64,000 bases of DNA, from assembly GCF_022605725.1 (NCBI RefSeq), contig NC_065564.1, positions 6,364,698-6,428,697 of the forward strand, in the 5' to 3' direction. The notes beneath the pieces are model-generated. The model did no database searches. It saw nothing but the letters and a program-made list of their open reading frames with translations, and had not been told where the DNA came from. The position numbers and the translations under genes are program-made. Shown piece after piece: positions 11,715 to 24,780 of the stretch. The stretch is from Anthonomus grandis grandis. Taxonomy: Eukaryota; Arthropoda; Insecta; Coleoptera; Curculionidae. The first letter of the stretch is position 1; each line of letters begins with the position of its first letter.

Positions 11715-14700
11715 AAAACGGTTAAGAAGGTTTCCTAGCATCTTTTAAAACAAAAATGAAGTAAATCGAAGCAGTAGAAGCCGAGTTATCAATCAACTTA
11801 CCAAAAATTACAAAAAAAACTTAACTTTCAGAAATTCAACGAAAAAATTGTACTGTGCATGAATTTTGTTGAATTGTTTAAAAAAACCTTAAGAAAATCT
11901 CTAAGCATCTTTTAAAATAATAATGAAGCAAATCGAAGCAATAAAAGCCGAGTTATGAACCATGTTACCCAAAACTATGTAAACATTTTATTTGAAAAAA
12001 AAACATGATTTTCAAAAATTCAATTTAAAAAATTCTACTGCATGGGTTTTGTTGAATTCTTTAACAAAACGTTAAGAAGGTTACCAAGCATCTTTTCAAA
12101 CAAAAATGAAGCAAATCGAACCACTAGAAACCAAATTATGACCTTAGATAAGTTACCTCAAACTATAAATTATGCAAGAAAACCTAATTTTTCAAAATTT
12201 AGAAGAAAAATTCTCCTTTTTCATGGATTTTCTTCATTTCTTTAATAAAAGGTTAAAAATGACTCCGAGTTATGACCCAACTTACCGCAAATTATAAATT
12301 ATACAAGAACACCCAATATTTCAAAAATTTTAATAAAAACTCTTCTTGTTCATGGATTTTCTTCAAAAAAATAATAGGCATGATTCTTTTAAGAAAATAA
12401 TAGGCAAGATTCCAAGTATCTACTAAAGTAAAAAAGAAGTAAATTGAAGCAGTAGAACCCGAATTATGAACCAAGTTACTTAACACAGTCCCCAATTATA
12501 GAAAAAAAAAACTTTATTTTCAAAAATTTTAATAAAAAAAAATTATACTGCATGGATTTTCTTAATTTTTGTAATAAAATGTTAACAATAACTCCGAGTA
12601 TCTTTTAAAACAAAAAGGAAGCCAATCGGAGCAATAGAAACCGAGTTATGAGCCAAGTTACCTCAAATTATAAATTATGCAAGAAAACCCAATTTTCCAA
12701 AAACTTGAATAAAAATTATCCTTTTGCATGGATTTTATTGATTTCTTTAACAAAACGTTGACAAGGTTTCCAAGCATCTTTTAAAACAAAAATTAAGTAA
12801 ATCTAAGCAGTGGAAACCGAGTTATGAACCCAGTTACCCAAAACTGCCTAAAATTTTCCAAAACCTTATTTTCAAAATTTCAATAAAGAAAATTCTACTG
12901 CATGAATTGTGCGAATTCCTCCAGCAAAACGTTAACAAAGTTTCCAAGCATGTTTCAAAACAAAAATGAAGCAAATCGAAGCAGTAGAAACCGAGTTATG
13001 AAGCAGGTTACCAAACGAGGCCTAAAATTTGACAAAAGAAACCATCTGATTTTCAAAATGTCAATAACAAAAGTTCTACCACATGGATTTTGTTGATTCC
13101 TATAAGAAAACTTTAACAGGGTTTTCAAGCATCTTTGAAAGCAAAAATTAAATACTTCTAAGCAGTGGAAACCGAGTTATAACTCAGTTACTAAATAATG
13201 TCTAAAGTTTAACAAAAAAGAAACAATCTGATTTTCAAAATTCATAATAACAAAAATTCTACTGCATGGATTTTCTTGATTCCTTTAAGAAAACGTTAAC
13301 ATGGTTTCCAATCATCTTTTAAAACAAAAATGAAGCAAATCGAAGCAGTAGAAACCGAGTTATGTACCAAGTTACCCAAAGCTGTCTAAAATTTTACAAA
13401 AAAAAATATCTGATTTTAAAAATTTCAATTAAAAAAAAAATTGACTGCAAGGATTTTGTTACATTCTTTAACAAAACGTTAAGAAGGGTTGCAAGTATCT
13501 TTTAGAGAAAAAATTAAGTAAATCTGAGCAGTAGAAACTAAGTTATCACAAATTGTCCCAAATTTTGTAAAAAAAAACAAGATCCAGGATACAAAAATTT
13601 CAATAAAATTTTTTCTACGGCATGGATTTGTTTCATCTTTTCTACAAAGCGTTAAGAAGAGATCCAGGCAACTTTCAAAATAAAAATAAAGTAAATCTGA
13701 GCAAAAGAAACAAAGTTATGAGCCATGTTACCCTAAATTGTCCCAAGTATTACAAAAACCCCAAGATCTAAAAATTACGTTCAAAATTCTTCTACTGTAT
13801 GGATTTACTTCATCATTTTAGTGAAACGTTAAAAGGGGATCCAGGTATCTTCTAAAAGAGAACTGAAGTAAATATTAGTAGTAGAAACAAAGTTATGAAC
13901 CAGGTTACCCCAAATTGTCTGAAACCTTGCAACGAAACTTAATTTTCAAAAAGAGGCATAAAAACTCTTCTACTGCATATATTTACTTCATTCTTTCTAT
14001 AAAACGTTAAGAAAAATTCAGAGCATATATTAAAACAAAAATAAAGTAAATCTGAGCAGCAGAAACAAAGTTATTAACCAAGTTACCCCAAATTGTCTGA
14101 AACCTTGCAATGAAACTTAATTTTCAAAAAGAGGCATAAAAACTCTTCTACTGCATGGATTTACTTCATTCTCTCTATAAAACGTTAAAAAAATTCAGAG
14201 CATATGTTAAAACAAAAATAAAGTAAATCTGAGCAGCAGAAACAAAGTTATCAACCAAGTTACCCCAAATTGTCTGAAACCTTGCAATGAAACTTAATTT
14301 TTCAAAAAGAGGCATAAAAACTCTTCTACTGCATGGATTTACTTCATTCTTTCTATAAAACGTTAAGAAAAGTTCCGAGCTTTTTTTAAAACAAAAATTA
14401 AGTAAATCTGAGCAGCAGAAACAATGTTATCAACCAGGTTACCCCAAATTGCCCAAAACCATGCAACTAAACTTAATTTTCAAAAAGAGGCATAAAAACT
14501 CTTCTACTGCATATATTTACTTCATTTCTTCTATAAAACGTTAAGAAAAATTCCGAGCATCTACTAAAACAAAAACAAAGTAAATCTGAGCAGCAGAAAC
14601 AAAGTTATTAACCAAGTTACGCCAAATTGTCCAAAATCTTGCAATAAAACTTAATTTTCAAAAAGAGGCATAAAAACTCTTCTACTGCATGGATTTACTT

Positions 14701-15335
14701 CATTCTTTCTATAAAGCGTTAAGAAAAGTTCCGAGCATCTTTTAAAACAAAAATTAAGTAAATCTGAGCAGCAGAAACAAAGTTATCAACCAAGTTACCC
14801 CAAATTGTCCGAAACCTTGCAACAAAACTTAATTTTCAAAAAGAGGCATAAAAACTATTTTACTGCATAGATTTACTTCGTTCTTTCTTTAAAACGTTAA
14901 GAAAAATTCCGAGCATTCATTAAAACAAAAATAAAGTAAATCTGAGCAGCAGAAACAAAGTTATCAACCAAGTTACGCCAAATTGTCCAAAATCTTGCAA
15001 TAAAACTTAATTTTCAAAAAGAGGCATAAAAACTCTTCTACTGCATGGATTTACTTCATTCTTTCTACAAAACGTTAAGAAAAATTCCGAGCATATATTA
15101 AAACAAAAACAAAGTAAATCTGAGCAACAGAAACAAAGTTATCAACCAAGTTACCCCAAATTGTCTGAAACCTTGCAATGAAACTTAATTTTCAAAAAAA
15201 GGCATAAAAACTCTTCTACTATATGGATTTACTTCATTTCTTCTATAGAACGTTAAGAAAAATTTCGAGCATCTATTGAAGCCAAAATAAAGTAAATCGG
15301 AGCAGCAGAAACAAAGTTATGAACCAAATTACCCA
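11715..15335. repeat. Intronic satellite array, about 180 bp monomers (k-l intron)
   Basis: Same monomer core as the array on the other side of exon l, about 20 copies. The half near 13900-15300 forms a recent subfamily (core gaggcataaaaactcttc, catggatttacttcattc, tctgagcagcagaaacaaag) whose copies are very similar at about 180 bp spacing. It begins 14 bp from the exon l acceptor and ends about 15-25 bp from the exon k donor, leaving almost no unique intron sequence. Confidence 0.92.
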
Positions 15336-15349
15336 CACCTCCGTCTTAC

Positions 15350-15771
15350 CTGCAAAATGCCAGTATGAATATGAACCGTGGGTCCGGCAGGCATCCGATC
15401 CAAAAACATCGAATTCTCCTGGTTCTGCCTGAGCAGGTCGATCATGCTGTTCAGACCTTCCGGCGGCGGCCTGGTGTGCGTCTGGATCTTAGCCAGGACG
15501 TCGACCGTGTTGCACAGGTCGTTCTCGTTGACGAATTGTCCGGATCGGTCGTTGATCAAGTAAAGATCGACCAGTTGCATCGCGAAACTGATCCCCAAGT
15601 AGTTCAGGCCGTTTTCGAGACATTGGGCCAAACTGACGTCGTACTGCGGCATGTTGACCAAACCGGTCTTGATCAGGGTGTCGACCGCTTCCAGGTTGTA
15701 ACGTTGCTCGTCCCGGCACTCGGTCAGGTAGCGGGTTACGAGTTTGCTCACCCATTGCTGGTTGATAATTG
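15350..15771 (-). CDS. CNOT1: CNOT1 exon k: helical region before the Not1 domain
   Basis: 422 nt, phase 1 in (attag|CA) and phase 0 out (CAG|GTAAGA). The motifs VTRYLTECRDEQRYNLEAVD, LVNMPQYDVSLAQCLENGLN and FAMQLVDLYLINDRS match the conserved connector helices of CNOT1. The 3' edge is remarkable: satellite sequence resumes about 25 bp past the donor. Confidence 0.97.
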
Positions 15772-16259
15772 CTAATGGGAGAAATAGTTCAAATTACAAT
15801 AAATTTATGGAATAATGGGAGAACAAGGGATGATTTGATGCACTTGTAGTAAGGATATAGGATAAATTACAAAGGACGTCTGGATATTCGTCGATTTTAA
15901 AGCTTCACTGTCAGCTGAGGAAAGGTTCTGTTTACATGAATAAATAAAAATTACCTTTATCAAGGAATTACGAGGGAGAAAGGCATTTCTTAAAGAGAAA
16001 TTAAGTTATGTTCCAAAGTCGCTGTTAGGAATATTCCAATGGAATAATGGAGAATGAATCTTTAGTGTGTATTTGGTAAAGGAAAAATTAGGGCTTTATT
16101 AGCATTAAGAGAGGAGAAATAAAGAAATTTACCATCTACTGGATGAATTTCTATTAAAAAAGGCAGAAACTCTTCTAAAGTACGCTAAGACAAATTAATC
16201 TAGTCCAAGCAGGTTCATAAAATTAATAAATTGGTTCGTATTAAAAGCGAAGATATTGC
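15772..16259. other. Proximal j-k intron, degenerate sequence
   Basis: AT-rich with no gene. A block here (ccaatggaataatgg, then agggctttatta) recurs at about 16880-16980, so it is itself part of a longer repeat of roughly 870 bp. Confidence 0.55.
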
Positions 16260-19200
16260 GAGAGAATAATTGTTAAAACAAAGTTAGGCAAAAAATGGGT
16301 GATTTTTCAAAAGTTGAATAAAAATTCTTCTATTGCACGGATTCTCTTCATTTCTGCAGTGAAACGTTAAAAAGAAATTCAAGATTATTTTAAAACAAAC
16401 ATGAAAAAAATCGAAGCAATAGAGGCAAAGTTATGAGCTAAGGTACCAAAAATTGTGACAAATCTTGCAAAAAAAGTGATTTTTCAAATATTGTACTAAA
16501 CATTCTTCTACTGCACGGATTTTCTTCATTCCTACAGCAAGACGCTAAGAACGATTCTTAGTGTCTTTTAAAACAAAAATAAAGAAAATTGAAGCGATAG
16601 ATCTAAAGTTATGAGCAAACTTATCCAAATCTTGCAAAAAACGGATGATTTTTCAAAATTTGACATAAAAATTCTTCTGCTGCACGGATTTTCTTCATTC
16701 CTGCAGTGAAACGTTGGCAATGGATTTAAGATTATTTTAAAACAAAAATGAAAAAAATCGAAGCAATAGAAACCAAGCTACCTAAAATTGTCCAAATTGG
16801 TTGATGGGAGGGTTATCAAGGAATTACCAGGTCAAGGCATTTTTTTAAATAAAAAATTCGATTTTGCTCCAAAACTGCTTTAAGGAATATTCCAATGGAA
16901 TAATGGAGTAAAAGTATTTAATGGAATTTAAAGAAATATTCTGTGTACTTAATAACGAAAAAATTAGGGCTTTATTAATAATTAATTAATAAAGAAGAAT
17001 TAAAGACTTTTACTTTCTACTGGACGAATTTTCTCACAAAAGGAAAAACCCTCCTAAAGGACCTTAATACAAATAAATTTAGTCAAATGAAGTAATCTTC
17101 CATAAAATCAATAAATTAATTTATATTCAAGTGAAGCTATTGCAAGAAAAAAACTGTTAAAACAAAATTATGCATCTTGCAAAAAATGAAATCATAAAAA
17201 ATCTTCTGTTACGTGGATTTTCTTCATTCCTGCGGCAAAACGTAAAGAATGATTCTGAGTATCTTTTAAAACAAAAACAAAGAAAATCGATGCAATAGAA
17301 ACAGAGTTATGGACCAACTTACTCAAATCTTGCAAAAAAAAAGACGATTTTTCAAAAATTGACATAAAAATTCTTCTACTGCACGGATTTTCCTCATTCC
17401 TGCAGTAAAACGTTAGGAAGAGATTCAAGATTCTTTTAAAACAAAAATGAAGAAAATTGAAGCAATAGAAATAAAGTTATGAGCCAAGTTACCAAAAATT
17501 GTAACAAATGTAGCAAAAAAAAGGGTGATGCCTGAAGAATTGACATAATTTTTTTCTATTACATGGATTTTCCTTATTTCTACAGTAAAACGTTCAGAAT
17601 ACTTCCACGTATCTTTTAAAACAAAAGTGAAGACAATCGAAGCAATAAAAACAAAGTTATAAACTAAGTTACCTAGAATTGACTCAAATCTTAACTCAAA
17701 AAAATTGCGACTTTTCAAAAATTTAAATAAAAATTCATCTGCTGCATGGATTTTCTTCATTCTTTCAGTGAAACATTCAGAAGGATTCCAGTTATATTAT
17801 AAAACTAAAATTAAAAAAATCAAAGCAATAGAAACAAGGTTATAAACAAAGTTACCTAGAATGACCCAAATCTTGTAAAAAAATGGTGATTTTTCAAAAA
17901 TTTAAATAAAAATTGTTCTGCTGCATGGATTTTATTTATTCGAGTAGTTAAACGTTAAGAAGAGTTCCAAGTATCTTTTGAAACAAAAATTAAGAGAATC
18001 GAAGAGATGGAAAGAAAGTTACGAGACAAGTCATCTAAAATTGGTCCAAATTCTGCAAAAAAGGCGTTTTCATAAATTTAAATAAAAATTCTTTTGCTGC
18101 ATTGATTTTCTTCATTCCTGCAGTGAAACATTTAGAAGACTGCCGAGTATCTTCTAAAATAAAAAGGAATACATTCGATGTAATAGGAAAAAAGTTACGA
18201 GCCAAAGTTACCTAAAATTAACCCAAATCTTGCAGAAAAAGGGTGAAAGTCTGAAGAATTTACATAATTTTTTTCTATTGCATGGATTTAAGGTAAACGT
18301 TCAGAATACGTACACGTATCTTTTAAAACAAAAATGAAGACAATCGAAGCAATAGAAACAAAGTTATAAACTAAGTTACCTAGAATTGACCTAAATCTTG
18401 TAAAAAATTGAGACTTTTCAAAAATGTAAATAAAAATTCTTCTCCTGCATCGATTTTTTCTAATTCCTGCAGTGAAACATGAAGAATGATTCCGAGTACC
18501 TTTTAAAACAAAAAATGAAGACAATTGAAGCAATAGAAACAACGCTACAAGCCAAGTTACCCCAAATTTGGCAATAAACCCTAGATTCTAAAATTTAAAT
18601 AAAAATTCTTCTACTTTATGAATTCGTTTCATTTTTTCTATAAAACATTAAGAAACGTTCCAAGTATCTTTTGAAATAAAAATAAAGTAATTCTGAGTAG
18701 TACAAAACTAAGTTATGAGGCAAGTTATCTCAACACTTGGGACTTGGAACTTGGTTTGCAAAAAAACCAAGATCCAAAAATTTCAATGAAAATTCTTCTA
18801 CTGTATGGATTTACTTCATTTTTTCTATAAAACGTTAAGAAGAGATCCAAGTATCCTTTAAAATAAAAATAAAGTAAATCTAGACCGTAGAAACAAAGTT
18901 ATGACCCAAGTTACCCCGAATTGTCCTAAAATTTGCAAAAAGGCATAGATTCAAAACTTTCAATAAAAATTCTTCTATTATATGGATTCATATAGATAAT
19001 AGAAGATCTCAATAAAACATTAGGAAAGGTTCCGACTATTTTTTAATAGAGAAACTGAAGTAACTCGGAGCAACAGAAACCAAGTTGAGAGTCAAATTAC
19101 CTAAAATTGTCCCAAATCTTGTTAAAAAAAGTGATTTTTTAAAAATTTAAATTAAAACTGTTCTGCTGCATGGATTTTATTTATTCGTGTAGTTAAACGT

Positions 19201-20570
19201 TAAGAAGGGTTCCAAGTATCTTTTGAAACAAAAATTAAGAGAATCGAAGAGATGGAAAGAAAGTTACGAGACAAGTTATCTAAAATTGGTCCAAATTCTG
19301 CAAAAAAAGGCGTGTTTTCAAAAATGTAAATAAAAATTCTTCTGCTGGGTGGATTTTCTTTATTCCTGCAGTGAAACATTAAGAATTATGCCGAGTACCT
19401 TTTAAAACAAAAACGAAGATAGCTGAAGCAATAGAAACAACGTTACAAGTCAAGTTACCCAAAATTGTCCCAAATTTGGCAATAAACCCTAGATTCTAAA
19501 ATTTAAACAAAAATTCTTCTACTTTATGGATTCGTTTCATTTTTTCTATATAACATTAAGAAACGTTCCAAATATCTTTTAAAATAAAAATAAAGTAATT
19601 CTGAGTAGTAAAAACTAAGTTATGAGGCAAGTTATCTCAAAGTTTGGGACTTGGAACTTGGTTTGCAAAAAACCCAAGATCCAAAAATTTCAATAAAAAT
19701 TCCTCTACTCTATGGATTTAGTTCATTTTTTGTATAAAACGTTAAAAAGAGATCCAAGTGTCCTTTAAAATAAAAATAAAGTAAATCTAGACAGTAGAAA
19801 TAAAGTTATGACCCAAGTTACCCCGAATTGTCCCAAAATTTGACAAAAAACCCTAGATTCTAAAATTTAAATAAAATTTTTTCTACTTTATGGATTCATT
19901 TCATTTTTTCTATAAAACATTAAGAAACGTTCCAAGTATCTTTTAAAATAAAAATAAAGTAATTCTGAGTAGTAAAAACTAAGTTATGAGGCAAGTTATC
20001 TCAAAATTTGGGACTTGGAACTTGGTATGCAAAAAATCCAAGATCCAAAAATTTCAATAAAAATTCTGCTACTGTATGGATTTACTTCATTTTTTGTATA
20101 AAACGTTAAGAAGAGATCCAAGTGTCCTTTAAAATAAAAATAAAGTTAATCTAGACAGTAGAAATAAAGTTATGACCCAAGTTACCCCGAATTGTCCTAA
20201 AATTTGCAAAAAGCCATAGATTCAGAACTTTCAATAAAAATTCTTTTAACATATGGATTTACTTCATTCTATTAATAAAACATTAAAAAAGGTTCCGACT
20301 ATCTTTTAATATAGAAACTAAAGTAATTTGGAGCAACAGAAACCAAGTCACCTAAAATTGTCCCAAATCTTGATTGAAAAAAATTATTTTTCAAAAATTG
20401 GGATAAAAACTCTTCTACTGGACGGATTTTCTTCATTCCTTCAGCGAAACGTTTAAAACACTTCCAGGTATCTTTTAAAACAAAAATAGAGAAAATCGAA
20501 GCAAGAGGACCAAAGTTACGCGACAAGTCGTCTTGTCCCAAATAATGCAAGAAAAAATAAATAAAATTTG
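16260..20570. repeat. Intronic satellite array, about 165-185 bp monomers (j-k intron)
   Basis: Roughly two dozen copies of the shared monomer (core cttttaaaacaaaaat, gaagcaatagaaacaaag, ttctgcatggattttcttcatt). From about 18560 to 20230 several monomers form a longer repeating block marked by gggacttggaacttgg, seen at about 18740, 19650 and 20005. Minus-strand frames of 60-110 codons here come from the repeat itself. Confidence 0.88.
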
Positions 20571-20599
20571 CAAAATGTGAAACAAATAAAAGGACTCAC

Positions 20600-21228
20600 C
20601 CTGCACGGTCTTCAAAATCTTCACAATCACCTCCTTGAACCGCAAAACCACCGAATCGCCGTCCCCGGTGCCCCCGACCAGACAATCTTGCAGCGCCTCG
20701 ACGCACTTCTGCACCAACATCTGCGGCGGACTGACCTGCTGCGCAACCTCGGCCCGGTTGCGCATCAGGTGCAGGAAACACTCGCGGATACGCAGCATCG
20801 CCGCGTTCATGTGACTGTACTGCGCCTGCGCGCTCGTCAGCTGCGCGAACTGCTCCACCTCCCCGATACACTTGTCGAACACTAACGAGATCTCGTCGTT
20901 TGCGAGGACGGACTGCGCCGTGATGGGCGGGAAGGAGGGGGCGGCGGCGGCGGTGGCGGAAACGGAGGCGGCCGCGATGGGCGGTTGCACGTGCGGAAGG
21001 GCGGCTGCCGCGACTGGGTCCAAAGCGGCGGCCGCCGCGCCGCTCATCGACGCGGTCTGCGCCATCATGGCCGAGGTGTCGCGGTCGTTGCGCACAAACC
21101 CCGGGATGTTGCGCGCGAATTCCTCGTAGACGGCCATTTGGGCGGGCGTGAGGCCGCCCATTTTGAGGCGGATCGGCTCGGGCATGCGCTCCAGGTGGTA
21201 GTTGGTCGAGAGGGCGTCGCAGTAGCCC
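20600..21228 (-). CDS. CNOT1: CNOT1 exon j: end of CNOT9-binding domain plus Ala-rich insert
   Basis: 629 nt, phase 2 in (tacag|G) and phase 1 out (G|GTGAGT). The motifs LERMPEPIRLKMGGLTPAQ and AVYEEFARNIPGF close the CNOT9-binding region. They are followed by an alanine-rich stretch (several runs of 4-5 Ala, encoded around 20930-21060) that vertebrate CNOT1 lacks, then a helical block (LVFDKCIGEVEQF, VLRFKEVIVKILKTVQ) linking to the Not1 domain. It is very GC-rich (GCG/GCC alanine codons) in an AT-rich setting. An acceptor at 21252 is possible but would shift the conserved junction. Confidence 0.95.
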
Positions 21229-22360
21229 CTGTACGCATCGAAATCCAGCCTTAATAATAATTTCAACGTTAAAAGGGTGCTCGAAGGAACGGACCCAATT
21301 TTTTTTTTCTCAAAGAGTCCGGGTTAAATTAGGCAGTAGTAAATTAAAGTCCAAGTCACGGGTGTCAAATGTATTGGAATGTAAGGTAAACGGATTACTC
21401 ACATTTAACGTGTTCTCCATATCTTAGAAATATTTTTTTAAAATTTATTTCAGGTGTTTGGAGTAAGTTCTCATGTTTTCCAAGCTTTTGCATTAACTTT
21501 TTAAGTTTCCTGGGAATTTTTCCAGGGAGTCTTCAAGGCCCCTGAAGCATGAAAAATATGTCTTAAAAAACATGCATGTCCATCGTCTTTGTACATTTTA
21601 TCACCAAAAAAGGGGGGTAGAGCTGATGTAGGATTATCACCTGTCCTTGTTAGAGAAGTTTAGTTAGTACTGCAAAAAAACGAGACAACAATCGTCCCTA
21701 TTACAGCTTTTATATCTCATATAATTCAAGAATAAAGTCTCAGTTCTTATTGAGTTCTGTTTTTAATATTATCACAAGTTTTCTATGCCCAGAACACTTG
21801 TACACTTATACGCTTTAAAATATAAAAGTTGCTTTGAATTTCCGCTAAAAGTAAGGAAAACATGAAAAATTAATATTATGAATATCGCACGGACACTTTC
21901 TTTCCAGTGTAAACGGAAAGCGTTTAAAAAAAAATTACATTTACTCTAATAGCCCGAAAGCCCGAAAAAATGTGCCATATGCCTGGACGAGAAGAAAAAG
22001 ACCTCGAGACTCGAGAGATTCGAATAAAATGGATAATTTAAAGTAATTCCTGGAATAAAATTGATTGATTAAATCTCCTGGATGATTTGGAAATTTAGGA
22101 AGTTCCTGTAGGACAAACAGACAGAAAAGTCATTTTAAAGGGATAAAAAAAACGAGGTCGAATTAATGTTCTCAGACGATAGAGCAACAGCATTTAAATC
22201 TAACTGAAAAAGCCGACAGTCTTCAGGGCTAAAAATATACCAAAATAGTTTGAAAAGCATCTGCAAAAAGAAGACTTTTAGAATATTTAATGCAGCCAGG
22301 CACCTATGTCCCATTGAAACGCATTTAAATAAAAAAAAAGGTTCAAGACTGTTTTCGCAT
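21229..22360. other. Proximal i-j intron, no gene seen
   Basis: AT-rich unique-looking sequence between exon j and the next satellite array. No open frame, RNA gene or transposon terminus was recognised. Confidence 0.6.
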
Positions 22361-24780
22361 TAGAACCAACTAACCTAAATCTTGCAAAAAAGAGTGATTT
22401 TTCAAAAATTCAAATAAAACGTCGAAATTAAAGCGAGTCAAATTTAGCAAAAATGTGAAAAAATTGATTTTCAAAAATGAACTATTAGTCAAATTACCCA
22501 AGTATCCCATATGTTGTAAAAAACTGATTTTCAAAAATCTTAATAAAAACTCATCTATTGCATGAATTTACCTTATTTCTTCAATAAAACAGAAAGAAGG
22601 GTTTCAAGAATCTTTCTAAACAAAAATGAAGGAAATCGGATTACTAGAAACAAAGCTATGAGTCAAGCGTCACAGTGTTACCCAAGTGTCACAAAATTTT
22701 GCAAAAAACCTGATTTTCCAAAATTAAAATTCAAATTCTTCTATTGCACGGATTTGCTTCATTTCTTCAACAAAACGGCGAGAAGAGTTCCAAAAATCTT
22801 TTAAAATAAAAAACAAGTAAATGGGACCAAAAAAATAAAGTTATGAGTCGAGTCACCTAAGTGTCCCAAATCTACAAAAAAAATCTGAAAAATTCTTCTG
22901 TTGCATGGATTTACTTCATTTCTTCGATAAAACGGGAAGACAGGTCCCAAAAATCTTTTAAAAGAAAAATCAAGTAAATGGGACCAAAAGAAACAAAGTT
23001 ATGAGTCAAGTTACCCAAGTGTACCAAATCTTGCAAAAAATCTGATTTTCAAAAATCGAAATAAAAATTCATCTGTTGCACGGATCTGCTTCATTTTTTC
23101 AATAAAACGGGAAGACAGGTCCCAAAAATCTTTTAAAATACAAATCAAGTAAATGGGACCAAAAGAAACAAAGTTATGAGTCAAGTTACCCAAGTGTTCC
23201 AAATCTTGCAAAAAATCTGATTTTCAAAAATCTAATAAAAATTCTTCCTTTGCATAGATTTGCTTCATTTCTTTAATAAAATAGAAAGAATGGTTCCATG
23301 AATCTTTTCAAACAAAAATGAAGAACATCGGATCAATAGAAAAAAAACTATGAGTCAAGTTACACAAGTGTCCCATATGTTGCAAAAAACTTATTTTAAA
23401 AAATCTTTATAAAAACTCATCTATTGGATGAATTTGCCTTATTTCTTCAATAATACGGGAAGAAGGGTTTCAAGAATATTTTTAAATAAAAATTAAAGAA
23501 ATCGAATTACTAGAAACAAAGCGATGAGCCAAGTTACCCAAGTGTCAAAAAATGTCGCAAAAAACCTGATTTTCCAAAATTTAAATAAAAATTCTTCTGT
23601 TTCATGGATTTACTTCATTTCTTCAATAAAACGAGAACAAGGCTCCCAAAAAATTTTTTAAATAAAAATTAAGTAAATGGGACCAAAAGAAACAAAGTTA
23701 TGAGTCAAGTTACCCAAATGTCCCAAATCTTGCAAAAAAATCTATATAAAAAATCTTCTGTTGCTTCAATTGTATTTGCTTCAATTCTTCAATAAAATAG
23801 AAAGAATGGTTGCATGAATCTTTTTAAACAAAAATGAAGAAAATCGGACCAATAGAAAAAAACTATGAGCCAAGTTACCCAAGTGTCCCAAATCTTGCAA
23901 AAAATCTGATTTTCAAAAATCTAAATAAAAATTCTTCTGTTGCATGGTTTTACTTCATTTCTTGAATAAAACGAGAACAAGGGTCCCAAAAATCTTTTAA
24001 AATAAAAAACAAGTAAATGGGACCAAAAGAAACAAAGTTATGAGACAAGTTACCAAAGTGTACCAAATCTTGCAAAAAAATCTGATTTTCAAAAATCTAA
24101 ATAAAAATTCTTCTGTTGCATGGATTTGCTTTATTTTTTCAATAAAATAGGAAGAATGATTCCATAAATCTTTTTAAACAAAAATGAAGAAAATCGGACC
24201 AATAGAAAAAAACTATGAGCCAAGTTACCCAAATGTCCCATATATTGCAAAACACTGATTTTCAAAAATCCTAATAAAAACTCATCTATTGCATGAATTT
24301 ACCTTATTTCTTCAATAAAACGAGAAGAAGGGTTTCAAGAATCTTTTAAAGTAAAAATGAAAGAAATCGGATTACTAGACACAAAGCTATGAGCCAAGTT
24401 ACCCAAGTATCACAAAATTTTGCAAAAAACCTGATTTTCCAAAATCTAAATAAAAATTCTTCAATTGCACGGATTTGCTTTATTTTTTCAATAAAACGGG
24501 AAAAAGGATCCCAAGAATTTCTTAAAACAAAAATAGAGGAAATCGGACCAATAAAATCAAAGATACAAGTTAAGTTACCCAAATGGCCCAAACCATAGAA
24601 AAAACCTGGTTCCAAAAATCTGAATAAAAACTCTTGTACTGCATGGTTTTTTTACATTCTTGCAGCGAAACGTTAAGAAGGGATTCAAGATACTTTTAAA
24701 ACGACAATGAAGAAAATCGAAGCAGTAGAACTTAAGTTATAGACCATCTGACTCAAATCTTGCAAAAATATAGAAATCTT
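22361..24780. repeat. Intronic satellite array, about 175-180 bp monomers (i-j intron)
   Basis: About 13-14 copies of a distinct subfamily with cores caagtaaatgggaccaaaag, ttatgagtcaagttaccc and aaaatctgattttcaaaa. Two alternating monomer types can be told apart, one with gggaccaaaag and one with atcggaccaatag. The subfamily is found only in this intron within the window. Confidence 0.88.

Noticed and set aside
15365..15775. 136-codon plus-strand open frame
   Set aside because: It lies exactly antisense to CNOT1 exon k. The GC-rich exon keeps the other strand open by chance and the product has no family features.
17192..20550. Minus-strand frames of 70-110 codons (phrases such as IFVLKDTW)
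   Set aside because: They repeat with the satellite monomer, differ by frameshifts between copies and are encoded by A- and T-rich repeat text, so they are not genes.
20568..21254. Several plus-strand and alternative-frame readings with Ala/Gly/His runs
   Set aside because: Shadows of the GC-rich, alanine-coding CNOT1 exon j.
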